Shown: one piece after another, positions 18,666 through 27,658 of the stretch
How the letters are laid out: each line of letters starts with the position of its first letter
Position numbering within the stretch: position 1 is the first letter of the stretch
Source: Asparagopsis taxiformis
Taxonomy: Eukaryota; Rhodophyta; Florideophyceae; Bonnemaisoniales; Bonnemaisoniaceae
Assembly (NCBI GenBank): GCA_030407315.1
Contig: JALQPE010002454.1
Coordinates: 1 to 64,000, forward strand
Length of the DNA stretch: 64,000 nt
Reading direction: 5' to 3'
Notes under the pieces: generated by a model
The model's input: the letters and a program-made list of their open reading frames with translations, nothing else
What the model was told of the DNA's origin: nothing
Database searches by the model: none
Translations under genes and position numbers: made by a program

Positions 18666-20294
18666 CTACCCTTCCCAAATGGGGTCATCCCATAACGGGT
18701 CCAACGCTTCCCTCGATACCCTCATGGGTCTAGTGACCGGCTCAACAGAGCTACCATTATGGTGCGCGAATACGCGATAGTCGTTCGCCGTCACTTGACG
18801 CCCCATCATTCGGGAAGTCACCCTAGCGTGAAGTCGCATATGATGCTCATAGTTACCCGTGTCGGGACGAGGGGGATACGCGAACCAGCGAGACCGGATC
18901 ATCAGCAAGTCCTCTACGGTACCTAGGTACGATTCCTCTTGGAACAAACGGCGGTTCATACGTTCAACGTAAAGAGCATCCCCGGGATGAAGGAGGAAAG
19001 TCCTGTCGCTACAAAGCGTATGAGGAACACGGAAGTGACGCATCGGGCGACTCGAAGGGAGATGGGCATACGCCGACCAACATTCGTTTTGCACTTGGTG
19101 GGTTTGACCCCGGAGGGAACTCATCAGGAGCATATCGCGACGTAATTCGCTTCGCGGACGGTCGGTAAAATCCCTACGAGGGAGTCGCGCGAACGGGTAG
19201 TGTTCCCAGGGAGCAGCCAGCTCACGCCTAAACGGCAACGCTTGCGAATCAAACACCATGAGCTCGTCAGCATTAGCTGGATAAAATTCCCCTGTGGAAC
19301 GCCAATTGGCAGTTGGCTTCGGCGCCCGAGGAGGGGTATCATGCGATGGGACAGCCGGTGCTGGCGCGGACGCAACAGCGTAAGAATCTACTAGGGCGGT
19401 GTCCGACGGCCTCACGCCTGCAGATGCATTAACGGGAATAGAACCAGCCCCACTCCGGGTAACTCTGCCAGAAGAGGCGTACGGGTCTACGGCCGACTCG
19501 ACAAGCTGAGCATTAGCTCTTTCGGCTTCTGCCCTTTCGGCTTCTGCCTTTTCGGCTTCCGCACGAGCGGCTTCGCGACGCAAATCTTCTTCTCTACGCT
19601 TACGAGCGTCCGCCAGAATCTGCTGATTGCGGCGACCATAGTCCTCGTAAGGATTCGCAGAAGCGTCACGACCAGAAGAGGTACGAACCGCAAGAGCGGA
19701 AGGACGAGCCACAGATGGCCGAGAACCTGGCGAAGGCCTAACATCCGACTGCCTCGATGGCTTAGGCATAGCGCCCCCTTCGGCGAGGACTTCAATTACC
19801 TCCTCGGCAACGGCCGACACTGCTCCTGTTGGAGACGGCCCGGTGGCCTTAGTAGGTTCGCCTTCACGCGACGGCGGGTTGGCCGATGACGGCTTGGCAG
19901 TGCCCACGGGTGTGGACGGCTGCGGGGAAGCAGGGGATTCGGTCGGACCGATGTTGCCACCTTGTGCACTTGCCCTAGTGGGAGGAACCGACTTCTCGGA
20001 GCGCGAAGGAGTCCCGACGACCTTGCCGGAAGGCGATGCTGTTTCAGCCGAAGCCTTGGCGGCAGTCGAACGAGTCCGCGTCTGCGATGGAGCCGCGGAG
20101 GCGATCGGCGCACTTGTCGCAGGAGTCGAAGAGGACTTAGCCGGCGTTGGCGTAACCCCAGTGCGGGAAGAGGATGCCTGGTGCCGAGTGGTCTGGCGGC
20201 GAACGCTTGAACGCGTAGTTGGACGGTTGGGCGAACCCATGTTTTCCCCTTCCTCCTCTGCGGACTCGAATTGAATCGGAGCACAAGGGGTCAT
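18666..20294 (-). CDS. Hypothetical protein with low-complexity N-terminus (Gag-like in layout only)
   Basis: 542 residues from the ATG at 20292-20294. The first about 300 residues are Ser/Thr/Pro/Ala-rich with basic patches, including a short acidic-hydrophobic EEVIEVL stretch of SUMO-interaction type. A charged helix of Ala-Glu-Ala-Glu repeats follows (RREAARAEAEKAEAERAEAE, about 235-260). The C-terminal about 190 residues are globular, with many Trp, Tyr, His and Arg. The layout recalls a retroelement Gag, but no zinc knuckle, protease or reverse transcriptase is present nearby. Function unknown. Confidence 0.45.
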   Translation of the reverse strand: MTPCAPIQFESAEEEGENMGSPNRPTTRSSVRRQTTRHQASSSRTGVTPTPAKSSSTPATSAPIASAAPSQTRTRSTAAKASAETASPSGKVVGTPSRSEKSVPPTRASAQGGNIGPTESPASPQPSTPVGTAKPSSANPPSREGEPTKATGPSPTGAVSAVAEEVIEVLAEGGAMPKPSRQSDVRPSPGSRPSVARPSALAVRTSSGRDASANPYEDYGRRNQQILADARKRREEDLRREAARAEAEKAEAERAEAERANAQLVESAVDPYASSGRVTRSGAGSIPVNASAGVRPSDTALVDSYAVASAPAPAVPSHDTPPRAPKPTANWRSTGEFYPANADELMVFDSQALPFRRELAAPWEHYPFARLPRRDFTDRPRSELRRDMLLMSSLRGQTHQVQNECWSAYAHLPSSRPMRHFRVPHTLCSDRTFLLHPGDALYVERMNRRLFQEESYLGTVEDLLMIRSRWFAYPPRPDTGNYEHHMRLHARVTSRMMGRQVTANDYRVFAHHNGSSVEPVTRPMRVSREALDPLWDDPIWEG

Positions 20295-21700
20295 CTTAAA
20301 GCAAGTAGAGGCGACAGAGGATGCTGCGGAAACCCTTAGCGGGATGAGTGAACAGCCTATTGGCTTAAATCTCCAAACGGGAGCTGTGGTACGCAACCCT
20401 GAATGGGATTCGCAAGGCGATTGGCCGGGATGACAAATCCAAAGCCTCGACTTGGCACCGCTCACGCGATCGCGCGGTAAATTATCTTGCAGATGGATGC
20501 AAGAACCCTTTAAGGGATGACGGAAGGGACACGAATTCTCGTACACTGTGGACACCGAGGGGGTGAGTACGCTCTTTCGCGTGGGATCGATAAAGAAACC
20601 TGCAACAGGTGTTGATTCCAATGGGAAACGGTCGGTGGACTTCCGGAAGAGTCGGATGGACTAAACGAAATTATCGAATACGCGCTGGGCGCGGGAAAAT
20701 CTGAATGCAGAAAATGCAACGGCTATCATAGCCATCATAGGGCTATGGTAGCCCAAAAATTGTAATTTTTCTAATTTTGTCGGGACGACAAACCTCTCAG
20801 GAGGGGGCCATGTCATACCGCCTGGCGGTCCTCTCATTCAGAGTCGTGTCGCTTCCCTATTGGGTGCCCACTTAAGGGATGTGCCAATCACAAGGCACCA
20901 GCCAACTGGGCGTGTTTCCTGTAATTGGGACAAGCGCAAGGCTGTAAACACCCTATTCGGGCCTATCGGCCCCGGCCAAGACCCCGCAAGGGACAAATTT
21001 CTAACTTAAGCTAACCAGCTGTACATTACAATGTAAGCCTAACTGGCAATAACCTCGCGGGTAGGCCAGTGCCGTTAACTGGGCTCTGGTTGGTCAATAA
21101 CTGGATATTTATTCCTAACCACTAACCCTAGCTTACAGTAGACTTAGTGTAAATATGCCACTGGAATAGCCAGTAGGCACGGTTTCTAGAGTAACGTAAA
21201 CTCAAGTGGAATTACGACCCACTGGAACAGTGTTCGCATACCTATTGTTCAACCCCTCTCCGGGAAAACCTTAGGGTTAGCCAGCAGCTCGAAGGATTAC
21301 GTCACTCGCTCTATCCATACGCCTCTCGCGTGAGCACCCCTTTGTCGCACAACCCCCTCCGGGTAACGACACCTTCTCTCTTACGAGACTACCCGCTGGG
21401 TACCTATAAGGTTCATATGCTCTACCACTTCCTCTACCGAGGCTCGGGACACCTGTCGGGTGGTTTGCCGCTCTAGCGGATTTTCTACCTGCTACAGTAT
21501 GGAGCCTCTACATCACTGCCGGCCGTCACGGGCACCTCCTGGTCCGAAAAGCCACCTAGAGCTCTGTTCCTATCAAAAACGCAATATTGCTTCTCGCAAG
21601 GCGCTGCGCTACGGCGCATGGGCATATAACGGGAGACCATACTCAACAGATTTATTTATCACCCCTACAAAATGCCCCTGGTTGAAAAAACATTTTTTTT
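20295..21700. repeat. Noncoding DNA saturated with mini-hairpins
   Basis: Very small stem-loops with 3-6-bp stems and 3-6-nt loops follow each other with little spacing. Examples read directly: CCCTTAGCGGG (near 20334), GCCTATTGGC (near 20354), CCCTGAATGGG (near 20397), CCCTTTAAGGG (near 20508), ACCTGCAACAGGT (near 20598), TTCCAATGGGAA (near 20616), CCCTATTGGG (near 20854), CCCTATTCGGG (near 20950), CCCCGCAAGGG (near 20982) and CCTCTCCGGG (near 21256). No gene is supported. Confidence 0.65.
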
Positions 21701-21731
21701 AAATTTGACAGATCATCCTTTCTATGAGAAC

Positions 21732-23627
21732 TCATATGCGGCTCCTGGACCGTGCAATTTCTCGGAGATTCTCCAGGTACGCATGAAGCTGCCGCCGCAT
21801 CAATGGGGTACTGGCACCAAACCCGCCGTCGGGTATTCCCACCACGGTTCCCAAGAAATGGTGAATCACCTGCAAGCCCTCTCCATTGAAGTAAGTTCGC
21901 ATGCGCACCCTCCCTCCACTCTCCAGCGGTACTTCGGCATTAGCATCTTCTTTAAGTGCCGTCCTGAAGTCAACGATGAACCCCTTGAGTTGTATACGTA
22001 ACAGGTCGGCATCCCGCGCAAACCCCTGAGGGGGAGGGACCACCAGCTCCTCAAGGCATCTGTGAAACACCTCAATCGCACTACTGTCATATTCCACGGA
22101 TTCAATTCTTTCCGTACCAGTGGACGAGGCCTCTACTTCGTCGTCACATTTGCTGTGAGAACTTTCCAAGCTATGAAGACCCCTTTGGCCCCCTCCGTCA
22201 CACATGTCTACTTCCTTATCCGCTCCACCGTCACCCGTCTGCCGCGATGAATCGTCCTCCGAATCGGACGAAATGACAATAACCTCTGGCTGTGAACGAT
22301 GAACTTCACTGCTTCGAGAAGATTCTTCCTGTTTCTTTGAATTAATTTGGGCTATAGTAATTTGAGCCTCCAGGACGGGAGGTGTGGCATCTATTACTCC
22401 GAATGTACCATCCATTGTCTCTTGACTCGCCTCAGCAAAAGTTTTTGGAAACGGCTCCGAGCGGAAAGAATGTTTCTTAGCGCGAGGAAACGGTGAAATT
22501 CCCTCATAGCCATCTGCACGTTTTCGCTTTGCCGCCCAGCCACTGACATCCCTACCTGTTTCAGCATCCACCCAGATGAAGTCCCCCGCTTCCGTTCGGC
22601 GACCTGGAGAGAAATTATTCCTTCTGGGCTTTTGTCGATTCGATTGATGATCTGGAACAGATGACCAGTCTGTTCCCTCGATGATAGGGGCCAAACGATG
22701 CAGGTCCGCAGCTCCTTCCTTCCCGAGAACCACTTCAAATGGCAAAGTGCGAAAGGCCGCTAGTATACGGGGAGGACAATGCCATAGTCTCCCCGTATCA
22801 TATGCATCCCAAACCAGGTACATTGCAACGTTAATAACCCACTGTGTGCAATGTACCACCCACCAGCCCGAGCTAGGCTGGCTCAACACAACCGAACCGG
22901 CATACGCAAAAACAGGAGGAAGCTCGGCCCAATAACCTTGAGGCATCTCCCACTCCACCCACCAACGGGGGATTGGGATGTACTTCCCTTCTAACGCGGA
23001 CCGCGTCATGCAGTCTGCCTCAACATTGTGCCAAAGCACAAAGTAACCAAGCTCCATCCGACACCTGCGCTCAAAGCGTACCGTGTAGCACCAAAAGCTG
23101 AATGTTGCCTTCTTTAGGCTCTTGTAATCCCGAAAGAGGATTGACTCCTCCCACAAAATGGCTTTCCTGTGCACATCCGCGGTAACCCCAGCATCCTCCC
23201 ATGCTTTGACAATCGGATCTGCTCTTCGCAGTGCCGCCGCATACCGCGCTTCCGATGGAGTGCGCGCCTTCCACAGGTCGAACCGACACTCTTCATTGAA
23301 AAGGGGGCCGCTGAGAAGACGCAACTTCAACCTGGCCGTCTTGACAAGGGAAACCCATACGTTGGCACATATTATTGCAGGGCCCCACCTTCCATTCCCC
23401 CATACACGCTGCACAGGTGCAAGGTCATGTTCTTTGGAAGAGATGCGCTTTTTCCACTCGTAGCTGCGAACCGCACAGGCATTAATGCCACCCGGTAACT
23501 GATCATTCTCATCGATGTAAGACGCTAACCGGAAGGATGCGCACGCCTCGGCATGAAACCAGGGTGCACGACCATGGAGTGCAAGGTTAAGGTGGCTTCG
23601 AAGCAGTTCATCACGGCGCGGAAACAT
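21732..23627 (-). CDS. Hypothetical protein with SUMO-interaction-type motif
   Basis: 631 residues from the ATG at 23625-23627. The frame stays open upstream to a GTG at 23741 and those residues look protein-like, so the true start may lie further up or in another exon. Residues about 1-330 form a Trp-rich globular region with several basic helices. The middle is charged and contains VIVISSDSEDDSS, a classic hydrophobic-then-acidic SUMO-interaction motif. The C-terminal about 110 residues form another globular part. I do not recognise the family. It lies between two hairpin-dense repeat blocks, so it probably belongs to a mobile element or a lineage-specific family. Confidence 0.5.
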   Translation of the reverse strand: MFPRRDELLRSHLNLALHGRAPWFHAEACASFRLASYIDENDQLPGGINACAVRSYEWKKRISSKEHDLAPVQRVWGNGRWGPAIICANVWVSLVKTARLKLRLLSGPLFNEECRFDLWKARTPSEARYAAALRRADPIVKAWEDAGVTADVHRKAILWEESILFRDYKSLKKATFSFWCYTVRFERRCRMELGYFVLWHNVEADCMTRSALEGKYIPIPRWWVEWEMPQGYWAELPPVFAYAGSVVLSQPSSGWWVVHCTQWVINVAMYLVWDAYDTGRLWHCPPRILAAFRTLPFEVVLGKEGAADLHRLAPIIEGTDWSSVPDHQSNRQKPRRNNFSPGRRTEAGDFIWVDAETGRDVSGWAAKRKRADGYEGISPFPRAKKHSFRSEPFPKTFAEASQETMDGTFGVIDATPPVLEAQITIAQINSKKQEESSRSSEVHRSQPEVIVISSDSEDDSSRQTGDGGADKEVDMCDGGGQRGLHSLESSHSKCDDEVEASSTGTERIESVEYDSSAIEVFHRCLEELVVPPPQGFARDADLLRIQLKGFIVDFRTALKEDANAEVPLESGGRVRMRTYFNGEGLQVIHHFLGTVVGIPDGGFGASTPLMRRQLHAYLENLREIARSRSRI

Positions 23628-23745
23628 CTCCCAGGTGCGGATAGGCCGTATCGGCGTGTTATTCGAGACAAGAAGACGTGCCCGAGTCTTCGATATCCTC
23701 CATGCACTTTCTGGCGCACTCAGTATCTCAAGAGCCCCCACTGGC

Positions 23746-24185
23746 GCTGTAGCAGTGCAATCCGAGTCCCAAAATATACCTTTCTCCGCCCGGATACCGG
23801 CGCTCGTTTTGCCAGGGGGGAGTGTGGTGCAATGTCACGTGGCGAACCGCCTTGTACGGTGAAACACCAAATGTTTTGCATATATCTTTGAAACTTTAAT
23901 TACCACCATATTTTGGATTCTTTACCCGTCCACAGTGAATCACTGAACGTAGTACACATGGACTCAGTGGTACACTGAAGTTTTACACCAGCACTAACTG
24001 TTGTACACTACACTAACAGTGAGTTTACCACACCGGTCGCCCCGGCCACTTAGGGTTTTTCCGACCGCCCTACTGTATCAGTATTTAGCCTATCCACTGA
24101 CAACTGTAGAAGTTCACTTAGGCCTGACCACCGTGCTGTAACATAGTATTTATTCGACGGCGGATCGCCTAGTTCTTCGATTGTA
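23746..24185. other. Gap without a supported gene
   Basis: Contains short imperfect palindromes such as CAGTGGTACACTG (near 23964) and repeated GTACACT half-sites. No gene is recognisable. Confidence 0.4.
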
Positions 24186-26135
24186 AAGTTACCGGAAGTT
24201 CGGTTGTCATTTTGCTCCCAAGGTGCGTTTCGCCGTCTGAGTCAGCCTGCTTCTCCCTTGGCTATAGTACTTGGCACCCTTCCGGTACCCGTTCGTCGCT
24301 GATCCAGCGTTTGCCCTTGGCACTCCACCCGCTGTATCAGCATTATCCCTTACCACGCGCAGCCTGTGGCGTGCGTGCCCCTCTATCAGGAGTCTTCGTC
24401 CTCTTGGTGTATCACCGGACCTGATCGTTTCGCTTCGCTCCCATCCTGCGGATCGCAGTAACTGTTTGCCTACTTCGCCTGTGGCTATAGTGTGTGGCAC
24501 AAGTACGGCCCTACTCTTACCGCTGTACTAGCGCCTCTGGCATCGCCATCTCGCTGTATCAGCTTCTCCTCTGCCCTTCCAGGGTCTCTTACCCGCACGT
24601 GCCTCTTGTGGTTCACGTGCCCACTCACCCCTTTTCCACCTATCAGGTACCCTCATCTGCTTGGTATACCACCATTCACGCTGTATCAGCTCCCCTTCAT
24701 TTCCTTCTCGACCGTTGGTCATTCCCCTCACACACTAAGTGTCCGTTGACACCCGGTGTATCACCGTCACACACTACTACTTCAGTGCACCACTGATCCA
24801 GTGTTTGCGCTATCCCTTCTACCCCTTTAGGGTTGGCCTTACAGGCCGATCTCTCACCTGCAAAGCAGTATCACTTGAACCAAGATTCTCGACGTACCGT
24901 CTATTTGGCCTTACAACCCACAGTCAAGCAGGCGATCCGCCTTAGCTCTACCACCTCTACCCTGAGCCTGACTACCGAGACAGGAGGGCTCGAACACCTT
25001 GCGGTGCTTAGCCGAATCGGCTCACTACCCTAAGTCGAATCGACAGCTCGGGCATTGCACTACACCCCCCCGCCGACCAATCGAACTTGGTAATTGATGT
25101 GCTCCCAACTATCGTTTTGCAGTCTCATGGAAGCCTGCTTTGTCTTTGGCTATAGCGCGGACCGCGCCGACCCTGGTCACTCTCTGATTCAGTCTTTGAC
25201 TGGTTACTCTGCTGGATCAGCTTCCCTTTCCCCGATACCACGCGTCACCGGTGGTGCGCGTGTCCTTCGATCATGTATCTTCGGGTGCCTGGTGCCCGGC
25301 TCTTGAGCCACTGCTCCTCTCCCACTGTACCAGTGTATCGCTGTATGCATCGCTGTACAAGCGCCCGCCCTATTCTATAGGGCTCCCCCTTCTTCTTCCC
25401 TTTTTGCTTCTTATACAAGGCACTCATCCCTGTTGTGCCTGGTTTCCTCCCTTCTTCCCTATTAGAGTTGGTGAACCACCATCCTTTCGGTGCACCACCA
25501 TGACTCACCATGTGACCACAGGATTCTAGACGGATCGTCTGTGTGGCCTTACAACCCACACTAAGGCAGGCGATTCGCCTTTGCTCTACCACACTCGACC
25601 CGAGCCTGACTACCGAGACAGGAGGGCTCGAACACCTCGCGGTGGCTCGCCGATTCGGCTTACAGCCAAGGCTGCCCGTTGTCGAATCGACCAAGCCATT
25701 GACTACCACAAGCATTTCATTACTCTTCAAGCTGTACCAGCATATTTAAACCTTCATTCTAGCACCCATTCTTCATCAGCACCACCCCCTTCCCTTCTCA
25801 ATTTTTCACTTCCCTCACACAAGAAGTGTCTGTGGACAGCCTTTGTATCATCTTAAAGCAATTCTTCTTTCAGTTTACTACTAATCCGGTTTCTTCACTA
25901 CCCCTTCAGTGTTTGTCTGACTTGCCAACCTCTCCTCTGCTAAGTAGTATCACTTGAACCAAGAGTCTGGACTTATCGTTTTTGTGTCCTTACAACCCAC
26001 ATTCAAGCTGGCGATCCGCCGCAACTTTCTGACCTCTACCCTGAGCCTGTCTACCGAGACAGGAGGACTTGAAAACCTTTCGGTGCTCAGCCGAATCGTC
26101 TCATAATCCTAATTCGAATCGACTGCCCGGTCGTT
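24186..26135. repeat. Diverged tandem repeats dense in mini-hairpins, possible Pol III-type boxes
   Basis: Two long units (about 24186-25060 and 25090-25720) and a partial third (about 25900-26135) share ordered blocks: a GCTCCCAA...CTTTGGCTATAG-like start, many GCTGTATCAGC/GCTGATCCAGC mini-hairpins, TTACAACCCACA...GGCGATCCGCC, then ACCGAGACAGGAGGGCTCG. On the minus strand the last block reads TGTTCGAGCCC, close to a tRNA B box, with an A-box-like stretch upstream in two copies. The T-arm pairs poorly, so this is at best tRNA-derived repeat material and not a working tRNA gene. Confidence 0.55.
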
Positions 26136-26890
26136 GCACTATAATATCCTTACCTACATTACCCTTACAACCCCTACCACGTCTTCCCTGTTGTGGAAAA
26201 TCTTGTTATTGATGAGCTCTTCTCGCAGAACTCTTTCCAACGATGCCGGTCTTTCCGAAGTCCACAAATTTCGCGTTTTTTACGTTTGCGAGTGATACGT
26301 GAGTTAAAGATTTTTGTGCCTTTAGACTGAAAAGTGCGAGTAAAACAACCGTTCCATTTGATCGCGAGGTCTTGTTTTCCTCTTTGTCATCCGCTCCGCC
26401 CACATTCTCAAGAGCATCTTTGCAAGTGCGGGTGCCAGCTCCTAGGACACCTGTCGTAACTGACAGATTTTGAAGGGAAGCAAGATCTTGGTATAGCAGA
26501 AACAGGTAGTCGCGTGCATTCTCGTTATTCTGCGCGGTAATGGTTGAAATCGAATGAAATTAAGTGATGAAAATTTAATAGAGCCTTGCAAAGCCGTTTC
26601 TGTTAACGAATCGTATCACTCCTATGAAGATATAGAAATATAGTTGATATTTCAAGGGCGCCAATGGCTTCGTGTGAAGTGGTCGGATGAGTGTTCAATG
26701 GACCAATTAAAATGCATGAGTAGAATCTCATGTGCGATCTCATATCATTGCAAAAGTGGGCGGGTTGTGCGGTGGAAGCGCATCACTGCACAATCCGCCT
26801 CCATAAAAATCTAAAATTTATGCTTGTTTGATCGGGCCGTTGCGTGCCCATCAGCACTTGGTGTGCCGATCTCGATCGGGTAATGGATTT
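26136..26890. other. Gap without a supported gene
   Basis: Marks the transition from repeats to the gene island. A GC-rich inverted repeat (GGGTTGTGC...GCACAATCC) lies near 26762-26800, about 100 bp before the TATA box of the next gene. No gene is recognised. Confidence 0.45.
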
Positions 26891-26895
26891 CACAG

Positions 26896-26903
26896 TATAA
26901 AAG
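26896..26903 (+). promoter_or_regulatory. TATA box
   Basis: TATAAAAG stands about 100 bp upstream of the ATG at 27003, at the first clear gene of the island. It is the best-formed TATA box I see in the window. Confidence 0.5.
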
Positions 26904-27002
26904 CACAAGTGCCGGTTGCAGCTGTCTGCAACCACCTGACAAGGTTGCTTCCAAGCTATTCCAATCCAGTCGTATCCAGAAACTTGAACTCACTCGTCAA
27001 AC

Positions 27003-27290
27003 ATGAGATCCCCCGCGTGCTCGCCCAAAGCTAGTTCTCGAGGCCGTCCGTACGACAGACATTCCGGTACCGGCACGCTCGGCCTGCCCAAGAAGAAGGG
27101 CGCTGGAGGAAAAGGTGTATGGGGAGCGCCGATGGACCAAGATGGCGCCGCCTACATCGACAAGAATGATCCTAACTACGACTCTGACGCCGATGCACAA
27201 GCCGAAGCAGATCCGGCTCCGCCGCACATAGAACTCGCCGCTCCCGTGAAAACTGTGCAGGCTGCTCCTGTGTCTCAATCCAAAGACTAA
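27003..27290 (+). CDS. Small protein with PDCD4-type N-terminal signature
   Basis: 95 residues from an ATG with a TATA box upstream. Residues 26-41 read LGLPKKKGAGGKGVWG and residues 53-61 read DKNDPNYDS. Both blocks are hallmarks of the disordered N-terminal region of PDCD4 and its plant relatives, where they precede two MA3 domains that bind eIF4A. Here the protein ends about 35 residues later with an Ala/Pro/Glu-rich tail and has no MA3 domain. No MA3 sequence follows in any frame before UPF2. It could be a stand-alone ribosome- or RNA-binding peptide, or the first exon of a gene whose other exons are not in this window. The motif match is clear; the function is inference. Confidence 0.6.
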   Translation: MRSPACSPKASSRGRPYDRHSGTGTLGLPKKKGAGGKGVWGAPMDQDGAAYIDKNDPNYDSDADAQAEADPAPPHIELAAPVKTVQAAPVSQSKD

Positions 27291-27460
27291 CCATAGTTGT
27301 TATCGATGAAATTTTCATTTCAAAATAAAAATTTAGAAAAATTACGATTTCCGTCCAAATCGCATTAATTGGATACACATATTTGGCGTCGTCAATGTAT
27401 AGTTTTATCCAGCAAATATTCATTTTTTAGTTCGTTTAACTGTAGCGCCTTACTGCACTC

Positions 27461-27658
27461 ATGCTGCACTTGAGTTCGCAACTCAAACATCTCCCACATC
27501 CGCCACTTTGTCCTAAAAGCCCCGCCGCGCTACCATCTTTTCCGCTTGTCCATAACTACGTATTCCATTCCCTCTGTTTCAAACTCCCGCCTTCACGCAA
27601 CTTCCCCAGAGCGCATCCGCGGGCCATGCGCTACAGATTGAAAACCAGACGTCTATGA
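27461..27658 (+). CDS. Upstream open reading frame of the UPF2 gene
   Basis: A 65-codon frame that starts with ATG and stops at a TGA overlapping the UPF2 start codon as ATGA (27655-27658). The peptide is basic and Pro-rich with no known domain. If the transcript starts upstream of 27461, ribosomes could reach the UPF2 start only by leaky scanning or by reinitiation at this overlap. Whether it is translated is not known. Confidence 0.3.
   Translation: MLHLSSQLKHLPHPPLCPKSPAALPSFPLVHNYVFHSLCFKLPPSRNFPRAHPRAMRYRLKTRRL

Noticed and set aside
20705..21660. LTR retrotransposon terminal repeat with TGTCATAC...CA ends and an adjacent GGAGGGGG or TGGCCCCC tract
   Set aside because: No second copy, no target-site duplication, and no reverse transcriptase, integrase or protease frame is present; the primer-site-like match is short.
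24940..25720. Functional tRNA genes in the TTCGAGCCC-containing repeats
   Set aside because: T-arm and acceptor stems do not pair and the copies diverge, so only a tRNA-derived repeat is possible.
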